Shown: one piece after another, positions 1-10,322 of the stretch
Layout of the letters: the number at the start of each line of letters is the position of its first letter
How positions within the stretch are numbered: position 1 is the stretch's first letter
From: Prunus persica
Taxonomy: Eukaryota > Streptophyta > Magnoliopsida > Rosales > Rosaceae
Direction: 5' to 3'
Length of the DNA: 64,000 nucleotides
Assembly (NCBI RefSeq): GCF_000346465.2
Contig: NC_034009.1
Coordinates: 24,618,600 to 24,682,599 of the forward strand
Position numbers and translations under genes: made by a program
Notes under the pieces: model-generated
The model's database searches: none
What the model saw: only the letters and a program-made list of their open reading frames with translations
What the model was told of the DNA's origin: nothing

Positions 1-368
1 CCATGACATTTTCAGGACTTGTAAACTTATCTCCTAGTATTAAGCATTCCTGTGAAGTCATCCTTCAAGTTTCGAATGGGAGAACTTGGTCTGTTGGTTT
101 GAGCAAAGGAAGGCCCAGATTCAGGCGTGGTTGGATGGACGTTGTGCGTGACAATCATTTGGAAGTTGGTGATCTGTGTCTTTTTGTGTTGATTTCCAGC
201 AAAAGTACACCTTTATTTGATCTTGTCATTTTCCGCTCTGGAGAAGGTGCAAAGTGCACCAATGATGGGGAGCAAATAGTACCTACGAAGGAAGAAACTG
301 ATAATGAAGATGGAGATTCGAGTGATGATTCTAGTAACGATTCGAGTTATATTAGGTTGTTTTGTTAA
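1..368 (+). CDS. B3-domain protein fragment (REM-like), 5' end outside window
   Basis: The frame is open from the first bases and closes at a TAA ending at 368, so only the C-terminal part is visible. About 121 residues can be read. The stretch with W-S-V-G-L, G-R-P-R-F-R-R-G-W and the D-N-H-L-E-V-G-D-L-C-L-F run is the second half of a plant B3 DNA-binding fold. It is followed by an acidic, Ser/Asp-rich tail, as in REM-type B3 proteins. Family knowledge: B3 proteins are nuclear transcription factors. Context is odd: the next gene is a CACTA transposase 570 bp downstream, and the CACTA right end lies in a gypsy gag whose left half is not in this window. The fragment may therefore be a piece captured by the transposon rather than a resident gene. 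The B3 call is fairly sure; intactness is unknown. Confidence 0.55.
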   Translation, partial: MTFSGLVNLSPSIKHSCEVILQVSNGRTWSVGLSKGRPRFRRGWMDVVRDNHLEVGDLCLFVLISSKSTPLFDLVIFRSGEGAKCTNDGEQIVPTKEETDNEDGDSSDDSSNDSSYIRLFC

Positions 369-938
369 AGGGTTTTATGTGTATGCTTTGCGATCTGTTA
401 ATAATGTGCTTATAGGTATGGGTTCATGGATTTTCTGTTTAATGGGTTCATGGATTACATTATCTGTTATGTTGAATTGGGAATGGATTTAATTTTGTCG
501 TATCTTTTAATCACCCTATGTTATGTTGAATTGGGAATGGATTTATTGTTTTCATGCTTGGTTTCATGTATATGTTGGTTTCTTGCTTGGTTTCATATAT
601 ATGTTGTGTTCTTAATGGGTTTTGTGTTCTTGAAAATAAACTGAGACACGACGAATTTTAGGGCATACGACGACGATTACACGACGGTTTTTTTAAACTA
701 CCGTCGTTGTATTACTTATACACGACGGTTTTTTCATAAACCGTCGTTTGTATTACTTATAATAGACGACGTCTGTTGAAAATCCGTCGTCTATATATGC
801 CAAGTACGTCTGTTTTTGTTTAAAACCCGTCGTCTCTGTTGTGTATTACTTGCGATTAGATCATTGTATAATCTGCTATAGTGATGGTCATTGCCTGTAT
901 TTTCACTTTATTATAGATAATAGGTTATAGTGTCGGAG
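369..938. repeat. Spacer and left CACTA subterminal repeats
   Basis: No gene is seen. At about 470-545 a 25-bp segment (TTATGTTGAATTGGGAATGG core) occurs twice in tandem. From about 645 to 850 there are repeated ACGACGGTTTTTT / AACCGTCGT motifs in both orientations. The same motif fills the 3' flank of the transposase at 4380-5900, which identifies it as subterminal repeat of the same CACTA element. No CACTA terminus is found between 1 and 645, so the left end is either upstream of the window or decayed. Confidence 0.6.
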
Positions 939-3900
939 ATGGATAAGTCATGGATGCACTCGGATAGAAGATCGAAGGCATATGAATTTGGGGTGGAAGC
1001 ATTTTTGAACTTTGCTGTAGAAAATCTTCTAACTACAACACATATCCGTTGTCCATGTGTTAAATGTGTTAATTTGAAGTTGTTTGGGGTTGGAATTATA
1101 AGGGATCACTTATACTTTAATGGAATTGACCAAAGCTATAAGAATTGGACATTTCACGGAGAACCTTGGGAAGCAACTACTAATGCTAGTAGAAATGTTG
1201 AAGAAGATGATGGCCATAGTAGGTACAGTTTTGTGTCTGAAGAAATTGATATGGATGATAATGATTTTGGTGATTTTGGTGATTTTGGTTCGGATCCGTA
1301 TGAGTTTGCCAATGTGATTGGGGATGGAGATCAACCAGTGTACCCTGGTTGTAGAAAGTACACGAAGTTATCGGCATTAGTGAAGTTGTATAATTTGAAG
1401 GCAAAACATGGGATGAGTGATGTCTGTTTTACAGAATTATTGATACTTCAAGGCGATTTGCTTCCAGAAGGAAATACAATACCAACCTCCATGTATGAGG
1501 CTAAAAAGACTTTGTGTGCATTGGGGCTGAGTTATGAGAAAATACACGCATGCCCCAATGATTACATCTTGTATAGGAAGGAGTATGAGGATTCAACTAA
1601 TTGTCCTACTTGTGGTATCTCAAGGTGGAAGGAAGGCAAAGATTCAATCTTGAAAGAGGGTGTGCCAGCGAAGGTGGTGTGGTATTTTCCCCCAATTCCA
1701 AGGTTTAAAAGGATGTTTCAATCACATGAGACAGCTAAGAGTTTGACTTGGTGGCATGCTGCTAGAAAATCAATTGACGGTCAGATGTCTCATCCGGCGG
1801 ATTCCCCGTCTTGGAAACTTCTTGATGATAAATGGCCTGAGTTTGGTAATGAGCCGAGAAACTTGAGATTGGCTCTTTCATCTGATGGATTCAATCCCCA
1901 CAGTTCTCTAAGTAGCAGATATAGTTGTTGGCCGGTTATCTTAGTTACATATAATCTCCCTCCATGGCTGTGCATGAAACGAAAGTTCATGATGTTAACC
2001 TTATTGATTTCCGGTCCTAAACAACCCGGAAATGATATAGACGTCTACTTGGAGCCTTTGATTGATGATTTAAAATCCTTGTGGGTTGGGATTAGAGGAG
2101 TGTATGATGCACATAATGGAGAATACTTTACACTCAGAGCTGCATTAATGTGGACAATTAATGATTTCCCCGCCTATGGAAACTTATCTGGTTGTGTTGT
2201 TAAAGGATATAAAGCTTGTCCAATCTGCGGCGATGATACACCTAGTCACAGGTTGAAAAATGGCCACAAAATTTGTTACATTGGGCATAGAAAATGGTTA
2301 CCAATCAATCATCCATATAGGAGGCAACGTGCAGCTTTTAATGGGAAACCTGAATATGGCATACCTCCCGAGCCATTAACCGGAGAAGAAGTGCTGCATA
2401 TGGTTGAAAATGGTGACAGAGTTTGTTGGAAGAAGAAATCAATATTCTTTGATCTCGAGTATTGGAAATACCTTCCTGTGAGGCATGCCCTAGATGTTAT
2501 GCACATTGAGAAGAATGTTTGCGATAGTATCATTGGTACATTGCTGGAGATCCCTGGAAAAAATAAAGATGGGATTGCTGCTCGATTAGATTTATTGAAC
2601 ATGGGGGTCAAAACTGATTTGCAACCCGAGTATGGAGAAAGACGTACTCGTTTGCCTCCTGGGCCTTGGAATTTGTCAAGAGCAGAGAAGAGAGAGGTTT
2701 GCAATTCTTTCTATGGTATGAAGGTCCCTGAAGGTTATTCTTCAAATATTAAAAATCTTGTATCTTTACAAGATTCAAGACTTCTTGGCCTTAAATCACA
2801 TGATTGTCATACCTTAATGCAACAATTGCTCCCTGTGGCAATTCGTTCTGTTTTGGAGAAGCCTGCAAGGTATGCAATAACTCGTTTGTGCTTCTTCTTC
2901 AATGCTATATGTGCAAAGACTGTTGATGTTTCCAAGCTAGATAAGTTGGAAGAAGATGTAGTAGTTACTCTGTGTTTGCTTGAGAAGTACTTTCCCCCTT
3001 CATTCTTTGATATCATGGTTCATCTAGTAGTACATCTTGTCAGAGAAGTTCGTCTATGTGGGCCAGTATATTTTAGGTGGATGTATCCGTTTGAAAGATA
3101 TATGAAAGTGCTGAAGGGGTATGTTCAGAATCGTACTCGTCCCGAAGGTTGCATTGCTGAGCGGTATATAGCTGAAGAAGTGGTAGAGTTTTGTACTCAG
3201 CATTTATCTGATGTTAGTACAGTTGGAGTGCCTTCAAGCCAAAAGATGGGACTTTCAAAGCCATTATCAGGTTGCACAGTGAGCGTAGTTGATCAGGACC
3301 TGTTGAATCAAGCACATCTATATGTCTTGGAGAATACGGAGGAAGTCCTACCTTATATCGAGTACGTATGAGCTTTATTCTTTAAGTTTCCATTTTAAAT
3401 TATTTCTTATGTTTATCTTCTATATTTGGGACCGTAATGCTTGAATTTTTCGTGTCATGTAGGCAACATATGATCCACATCAAGATTGCTTATCCAAAAT
3501 TTAGAAAGAGAACAAAGTGGCTGCAGGATAAGCACAATAGCACTTTCATTCAATGGCTACGCTTCAAGGTATATGTTGTTGAATAACATATTTCTCTTTT
3601 AATTTTCTTCTTATTTATATGTTAGATTGAATTAAGATATGATTAATTTGCAGGTTCAAAGTGAACTTGAGGAAGACAATCATGGCGTATCAGAAAATTT
3701 AAGGTGGCAAGCAGCTGGTCCAAACATGTCAGTGCCATTATATAGGAGCTATCTTATTAAAGGTATTAAATTCAATATCAAGGCACAAGATGATGTGCGG
3801 ACAACTCAAAATAGTGGAGTTTATTTACTTGCACATACCATGCAAGTTGCTAGTGCCAAGGATAAAAACCCAATTCTCTCAAATATGGGTTTCTATGGTG

Positions 3901-4298
3901 TCATTCAAGAAATTTGGGACCTTGACTACCAAAAGTTTACAATCCCAGTCTTTAGGTGTGATTGGATAGATAGTTCTGGTCTTGTAGTCGACGAACTTGG
4001 ATTTACCCTTGTAGATTTGAGTAAAATTGGACATAGGAATGACCAATTTGTTTTGGCTTCTCAAGTCAAACAAATATTTTTTGTTGACGACCCGATGCAT
4101 CGTGGTTGGTCGGTAGTGTTATCAATGCCTAATAGAGAATATAATGATGTTATTGGTGATGAAGTCTTAGGTGATGTGATAATTGAGTGTGAGCCATTTA
4201 CTAGAGGGATGCCAAATGTTGACACATTTGATGAACTGGTGGGTGAGTTAGGCGGTCAAAATATTCGAGATGGGTGTGAAGATATATGGATTGAATGA
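939..4298 (+). CDS. CACTA (En/Spm) transposase, TNP2 family, three exons
   Basis: Exons 939-3361, 3463-3568 and 3654-4298 join in frame (2423+106+645 nt) to 1,057 residues, all with GT..AG borders (GTACGT..GTAG, GTATAT..GCAG). I start at the ATG at 939; the frame is open a little further upstream only to a GTG. Domains in order: transposase-associated N-terminal domain (about 1-75, H-x-R-C-P-C-x-x-C), TNP2 core (about 230-530, ending D-V-M-H-I-E-K-N-V-C), DUF4218 (about 610-750), DUF4216 in exon 3. TNP2 proteins carry out cut-and-paste transposition of CACTA elements by binding element ends in the nucleus. I see no internal stop or frameshift, unlike the other transposases in this window. A separate TNPA-like gene is not seen. 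Without transcript data the introns rest on splice sites and continuity of the conserved protein. Confidence 0.85.
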
Positions 4299-5910
4299 TG
4301 CTTATGTAATTGGCAGTGTATGACATTAATTTTGTAATATATTGTAATGTGATTTCTTCACTTTCTACGTTCAAATAAAACACGACGTTATTGTGAACCA
4401 GTTATTCAGCATATTTACCGACGTCTTAAAGCAACGTAATAATGAAGAACCACGACGCAATTGTGAAGCAATTAATCAGGATATCACGTCGGGGAAGGAT
4501 TAAGAACCGCCATGTAATTCAAAATAACACGACTCCAATCCCATAATACCGACGTCTAAAAAACGAGATATATAATCTGAACGTTAAAAAATACGACGTC
4601 ATCATACATTTTCCACGTCGCAAGTTCTTTTATAAACGAAGAGGAACGAAATGAATTCCGACGGAAATTCATTATAACCGCCGTCTAATAACAATTAAAC
4701 GACGTTATTTGTAATACGGCTCTCATCATAATCAACGCCGTCTATATGTTCTGTAATACGGCTCTCATTTATTTGGAACCGACGTTGTTTAGAAGTTCAA
4801 CGTCGTCTATATTATTAAGTGCGTCGTGAGTAATGATGATAGATATAAATACAACGTCGACTATATAAATGCCACCGACGTTGTTTCGCATTTCAACGTC
4901 AACTGTATAAATACATACGTCGTAAATAATGACACTGACAACTATTTCCACGTCATCTTTTTTAGAAAAATCGAAGTGGAAAATTTATTTCACGACGGTT
5001 GTTTGTAAATAAGAGACGTAGTATATTTCAATAACGTCGTCTTCTCATGTATTTAAAGACGTCATATTTTTTCTTGTCATGTAAATTATATTTAACGGCG
5101 TAGTATTTTAGTTGTCGTCGTTGTATGTATATCTTGCGGCCTTGTTCTTTTAACATGTGTCATATTTTTCCTTTTTAACGACGGTGATTTGTTTGAGTTG
5201 GTCGTCTATTCTCATCCTCGACTATTTTCTAGAACTTTAGCAGACTAAACACGTCTGTTTTTATTGTTTTCCGACGTTGTTTTATTTAACAACGTCTAAT
5301 ATTTATCGTCGTTGTTTGTTTCTGAAAATATGACGTATAAATTTTGTAATACGACTCTCATATATTTGTAACCGACGTTGTTTCGTTTTTCAACGTCTAC
5401 TCAATAAATACATACGTCGTAAATAATGACACTGACAACTATTTCCACGTCATCTTTTATCGAAAAATCGAAGTGAAAAATTAATTTTACGACGGCTGTT
5501 TTTATATATGCGACGTAGTAGGTATCAATAACGTCGTCTTCTAATGTATTTAAAGACGTCAAATTTTTTATTGTCGTGAAAATGATATTTAACGGCGTCG
5601 TATTTTTATTTTCGTCGTTGTATGTCTATCTTGCGGCCTTGTTCTCTTAATATGTGTCATATTTTTCCTTTTTAACGACGGTTTTTTTAGAGAGTTGGTC
5701 GTCTATTCTCATCCTCGACTGCTTTTTTAGATCTTTTTGCAGTACAAAGACGTCGTTTTGTATTTGTTGATGACGTTGTATATTTTAACAATGACGGTGA
5801 TTTAGCGTCGTGGTTTATGAGGGAAAAGATGACGGTGGATTCCACGACCATTGAAAAACCGAATACACGACGGTGATTTACCGTCGTCTTTTTGCTTTTT
5901 TGTAGTAGTG
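4299..5910 (+). repeat. Right CACTA subterminal repeat field and terminal inverted repeat
   Basis: No gene. Dozens of ACGACG / CGTCGT-core motifs in both orientations, typical of transposase-binding subterminal repeats in CACTA elements. A block of about 350 bp is present twice (about 4872-5222 and 5372-5727; both contain TACATACGTCGTAAATAATG and TATCTTGCGGCCTTGTTCT). The element ends at 5910 with TTTTTTGTAGTAGTG, which read outward is CACTACTACAAAAAA. The next bases, CAA at 5911-5913, would be the 3-bp target duplication, but the left partner is not in the window. Confidence 0.8.
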
Positions 5911-8900
5911 CAAGTCTCTAATTTTAATCGACAACGGAATAATCCTTACTCCAACACTTATAACCCAGGATGGAAGAACCATCCGAATTTTTCATGGAGT
6001 AATAACCAAAATGTACAGGGACCTCCACCTGGTTTCACACCTCAAGAAAAGAAGCATGGATTGGAGGATATAATTACTCAACTTGCTGGAAATGTCAACA
6101 CTCTCTCTGTCAATACAAATCAATTTATGAGCAAAATCGAGACGACCCTTCAGAACCAAGCTGCCTCTATTCGAAACTTGGAGGTTCAAATGGGCCAGCT
6201 AGCTAATGTATTGACAGGAAGAGTAAATGGAGCTTTGCCAAGCCAAACAGAGATTAATCCGAAAAACCAAGAACATGCGAAGGCGATAACTCATCGGAAT
6301 GGAGGCCAATAAAAACAGCAGTAGACTTGGATGAAGAAAAGAATATCCAGCAACAAACTGCAGAGACATCAGAAATTACTAACGGGCCGTCGTCGTCGTC
6401 TATCACTGCTGGAACTGTTGCACAACTTGATGAAATTTCTCCAGAAATTGAACCTGCTACTGTAGATAAATTATCTCAACCTGCTGCCCTTGTAAAGCCA
6501 TATGTACCGCCAATTCCGTTCCCTCAACGTCTTCGAAAAAACAAAGTGGATGCCCAATTTTCGTAATTTCTTGATATCTTCAAGAAATTACAAATAAATA
6601 TTCCTTTTGCCGATGCTTTGGTGCAAATGCCGAGTTATGCCAAATTCATGAAGGATATTATATCAAAGAAGAGGAAATTGGGCGAACATGAGATAGTGAA
6701 ATTATCCGAAGAATGCAGTGCTATTTTGCAGAGGAAGCTACCACCTAAGCTAAAGGATCCAGGGAGTTTTACTATACCTTGCACTATTGGAACCATTTAC
6801 TTTGAAAAAGCTTTATGTGATTTAGGATCCAGTATTAATCTAATGCCTTCTTCTGTTGCTAAACATATTGGGTTGGGGGTAATTAACCCAACCACTGTTT
6901 CTTTGCAGATGGCAGACAGGTCCATAACATATCCCAGAGGCATAATTGAGGATGTGTTAGTCAAAGTTGATAAGCTCATTTTTCCAGCAGATTTTTTGAT
7001 TTTAGACATGGAAGAAGATGTCGAAACCCTTATTATCTTAGGCCACCCCTTTCTAAAAATCGGGAAGACATTAATTGATGTGGACAAAGGTTTATTAATT
7101 TTTCGAGTGGCTGATGAGCAGATGACCTTCAATGTCTTTGAAGCAACAAAGTACCCAGTGGAATCAGACTCTTGCTTCCGAGTGGATATAGTGGAAAAAG
7201 TTGTCTATGAACAATTTAAAGAAGAACATCCATGTGATCCATTGGAGGCTTGCCTTGTGCATTCCGTTACTACTGAGCATGAGGATCCTAAAATTTCTGA
7301 GATGGTGTACTTTTTGGAAGCAATGAAACCGCGCCCCCCTGGAAGGTGGCGCGAATTTGAGGAGCTTGGCGTCACAACCTCCAAGCCACAACCCAGTGTC
7401 ATTACTGCACCAACCCTCACATTGAAGCCCCTACCTTCCCACTTAAGATATGCATACTTGGGTAATTTTGAAACTCTTCCTGTGATCATTGCTGCAAATT
7501 TGAGTAAACTAGAAGAAGATAAATTACTACGAGTTTTGAGGGAGCATAAAACGGCAATAGGGTGGACTATTGCAGATATTAAGGGACTTAGCCCTTCCAT
7601 GTGTATGCACCGTATTCTGATGGAAGATGATTTTAAACCTTCAGTTGAGCATCAGCGCCGATTAAATCCGAATATGAAAGAAGTTGTGTGAGCTGAAGTA
7701 TTAAAGTTATTAGATGTTGGAATAATTTACCCGATTTCATATAGTAGTTGGGTGAGTCCAGTTCAAGTCGTACCGAAAAAAGGGGGTATTACAGTGGTGA
7801 AAAATGATAAGAATGAGTTGATCCCGACAAGAACAACTACAGGATGGCGTGTCTGCATAGACTACAGGAAATTGAACATTGCGACAAGGAAAGATCACTT
7901 TCCCTTGCCTTTCATTGATCAGATGTTGGAAAGACTTGTTGGGCATTCATATTATTATTTTTTAGATGGATATTCTGGGTATAATCAAATTCCAATTGCA
8001 CCTGAAGATCAAGAAAAGACGACGTTCACATCCCCATTCGGCACTTTTGCATACAGGCGCATGCCCTTCGGGTTATGTAACGCCCCTGCCACCTTTCAAC
8101 GTTGCATGATGAGCATCTTTTCGGACATGGTGGAGCGCTTCATTGAGGTTTTTATGGATGACTTTTCTATTTTTGGCTCATCATTTGATTCTTGTTTACA
8201 TAATTTGGCATTAGTTTTGAAAAGATGTGAAGAAACCAATTTGGTTTTGAATTGGGAGAAATGCCATTTTATGGTGCAAGAAGGGATAGTCTTGGTGCAT
8301 AAAATTTCAGCTAAAGGCATAGAGGTTGATAAGGCAAAAATTGATACCATAGAGAAATTGCCACCGCCCACTATAGTAAAGGGGATTCGAAGCTTTCTGG
8401 GTCATGCTGGATTTTATCGGCGGTTTATCCAAGATTTTTCCAAAATCACGAAGCCCTTATGCAATCTCCTTCTTAAAGATGTAGAATTTAATTTTGATTC
8501 AAGGTGTTTGGAAGCATTTAATGTCTTGAAAGAGAAGCTTACTTCTGCACCTGTCATTGTCGCACCGGATTGGGACTTGCCTTTTGAGATTATGTGTGAT
8601 GCTAGTGACTATGCGGTAGGGGCAGTTTTGGGTCAAAAAAGAAATAAATTACTTCATGTAATTTATTATGCCAGTCGTACTTTGAATGACGCCCAGCGGA
8701 ATTATACCACCACGGAGAAAGAATTGTTAACAATAATCTTCTCCTTGGATAAATTTCGATCCTACTTGATTGGAGCGAAGGTGATAGTGTATACCGATCA
8801 CTCAGCTTTAAAGTATTTACTTTTGAAGAAGGATGCAAAACCACGATTAATTCGCTAGGTACTACTGCTCCAAGAATTTGATCTTGAAATTCGAAACAAA

Positions 8901-10322
8901 AAGGGTCCGAAAACGTGGTAGCTGACCATCTTTCGCGGCTGGTTAGTGAGGTCAAGATGAGTGATGATGCTGCACCCATTATGGAGATGTTCCCTGATGA
9001 ACAATTGTATGCCATTCGATCATCCGAAGCTCCCTGGTACGCTGACTTTGTGAATTATTTAGCTAGTACTATCATTCCAACTGATTTATCATTTCATCAG
9101 AAGAAGAAGTTTTTCTCCTTGGTTAAACATTATTATTGGGATGACCCATATTTGTGGAAACATTGTCCTGACCAAGTTATACGGAGATGTGTGCCTGAGG
9201 AGGAGATGGAAGACATATTGCGACATTGCCACACATTGGCGTGTGGGGGGCATTTTGGTGCCTCCAAAACAGCAGCCAAGGTATTACAATCTGGATTTTT
9301 TTGGCCAACTTTGTTCAAGGATGCCTATGCATTTGTAGCTGCCTGTGATCGATGCCAACGCACTGGAAATATCTCTAGCAGAAATCAGATGCCATTGAAT
9401 AATATTCTAGAGGTTGAATTGTTCGATGTCTGGGGAATAGATTTCATGGGACCTTTCCCTGAATCTTGGAAGAACAAGTACATATTGGCGGCTGTTGATT
9501 ATGTGTCGAAATGGGTTGAAGCCGTTGCTCTCCCTACCAATGACTCCAAAGGGTGTTGTCAAATTTGTCCGAAAAAATATTTTCACCAGATTTGGGACTC
9601 CGCGTGGAATCATCAGTGACGGAGGTACACACTTTTGCAATCGTCAATTTAATTCTCTTTTAGCTAAATATGGTATTACCCACAAGGTTACTACTCCCTA
9701 TCATCCACAAACTAGTGGACAAGTTGAAGTTTCCAATAGAGAATTAAAACGAATTTTGGGAAAGACGGTGAGTGCTTCAAGAAAGGATTGGTCACTGAAA
9801 TTGGATGATGCCTTATGGGCCTATCAAACGGCGTTCAAAACACCAATTGGCATGTCTCCTTATCGTCTAGTTTTTGGGAAAGCTTGTCACTTACCGGTTG
9901 AGCTCGAACATAAGGCACATTGGGCACTCCAAACACTCAATTTTGACATGATTGTAGCAGGAGAAAAACGGGCAATTCAATTGAATGATATGGATGAGTT
10001 TCGTAATGAAGCTTATGAGACTTCCAAGATATACAAGGAGCGTACAAAGAAATGGCATGATAAGCATATTCTAAGGAAGGATTTCTTCGCTAGTCAGAAA
10101 GTTCTCCTATTTAATTCCCGCCTCCGACTCTTTCCCGGGAAGCTGAAATCACGTTGGTCTAGACCATTTACAATAGTGCAAGTATTTCCTTCTGGAGTTA
10201 TTGAGGTTAGGCATGACGAATAAGGTACTATTTTCAAAGTAAACGGCCAACGAGTGAAGCCATACTTGGAAGTCAATTTTGATCAACAACGGGCTTCCAT
10301 TCCTCTGCATGATCCAAAGTGA
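5911..10322 (+). pseudogene. Ty3/gypsy gag-pol remnant (Athila-like), interrupted and multiply mutated
   Basis: Order: gag C-terminal half (5911-6310), retropepsin-like segment (about 6750-7110, motif C-D-L-G-S-S-I-N-L-M-P), reverse transcriptase (about 7690-8500, F-M-D-D-F box near 8155), RNase H (about 8530-8900), integrase with HHCC zinc finger (about 9220-9370) and catalytic core (to about 10,000). Gene order and RT type are those of Ty3/gypsy; the closest plant lineage by eye is Athila. Lesions: frameshift near 6310, TAA at 6564, TGA at 7689, TAG at 8856, frameshift near 8905, frameshift near 9550, TAA at 10221. The conserved frame ends at a TGA at 10320-10322. The gag start is missing because the CACTA element sits in it. 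No product is expected. Confidence 0.9.

Larger units (their letters stand above)
1..5910 (+). mobile_element. CACTA (En/Spm) DNA transposon, left end outside window
   Basis: Built from the TNP2 transposase, the two subterminal repeat fields and a clear CACTA right terminus at 5910. It interrupts the gag frame of a Ty3/gypsy element: immediately after 5910 the sequence reads gag protein in frame. The part of the gypsy element that should lie left of the insertion is absent from the window, so I infer that the CACTA element extends past position 1 and includes the B3 fragment. The right boundary is firm; the left is inference. Confidence 0.7.

Noticed and set aside
4380..5900. Regularly spaced short repeats that could suggest a CRISPR-like array
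   Set aside because: The motifs are imperfect, occur in both orientations and lie at the end of a CACTA transposon; this is a plant genome.
7164..7600. Minus-strand ORFs across the gypsy pol region
   Set aside because: The plus strand encodes clear gypsy protein here; the others are shadows.
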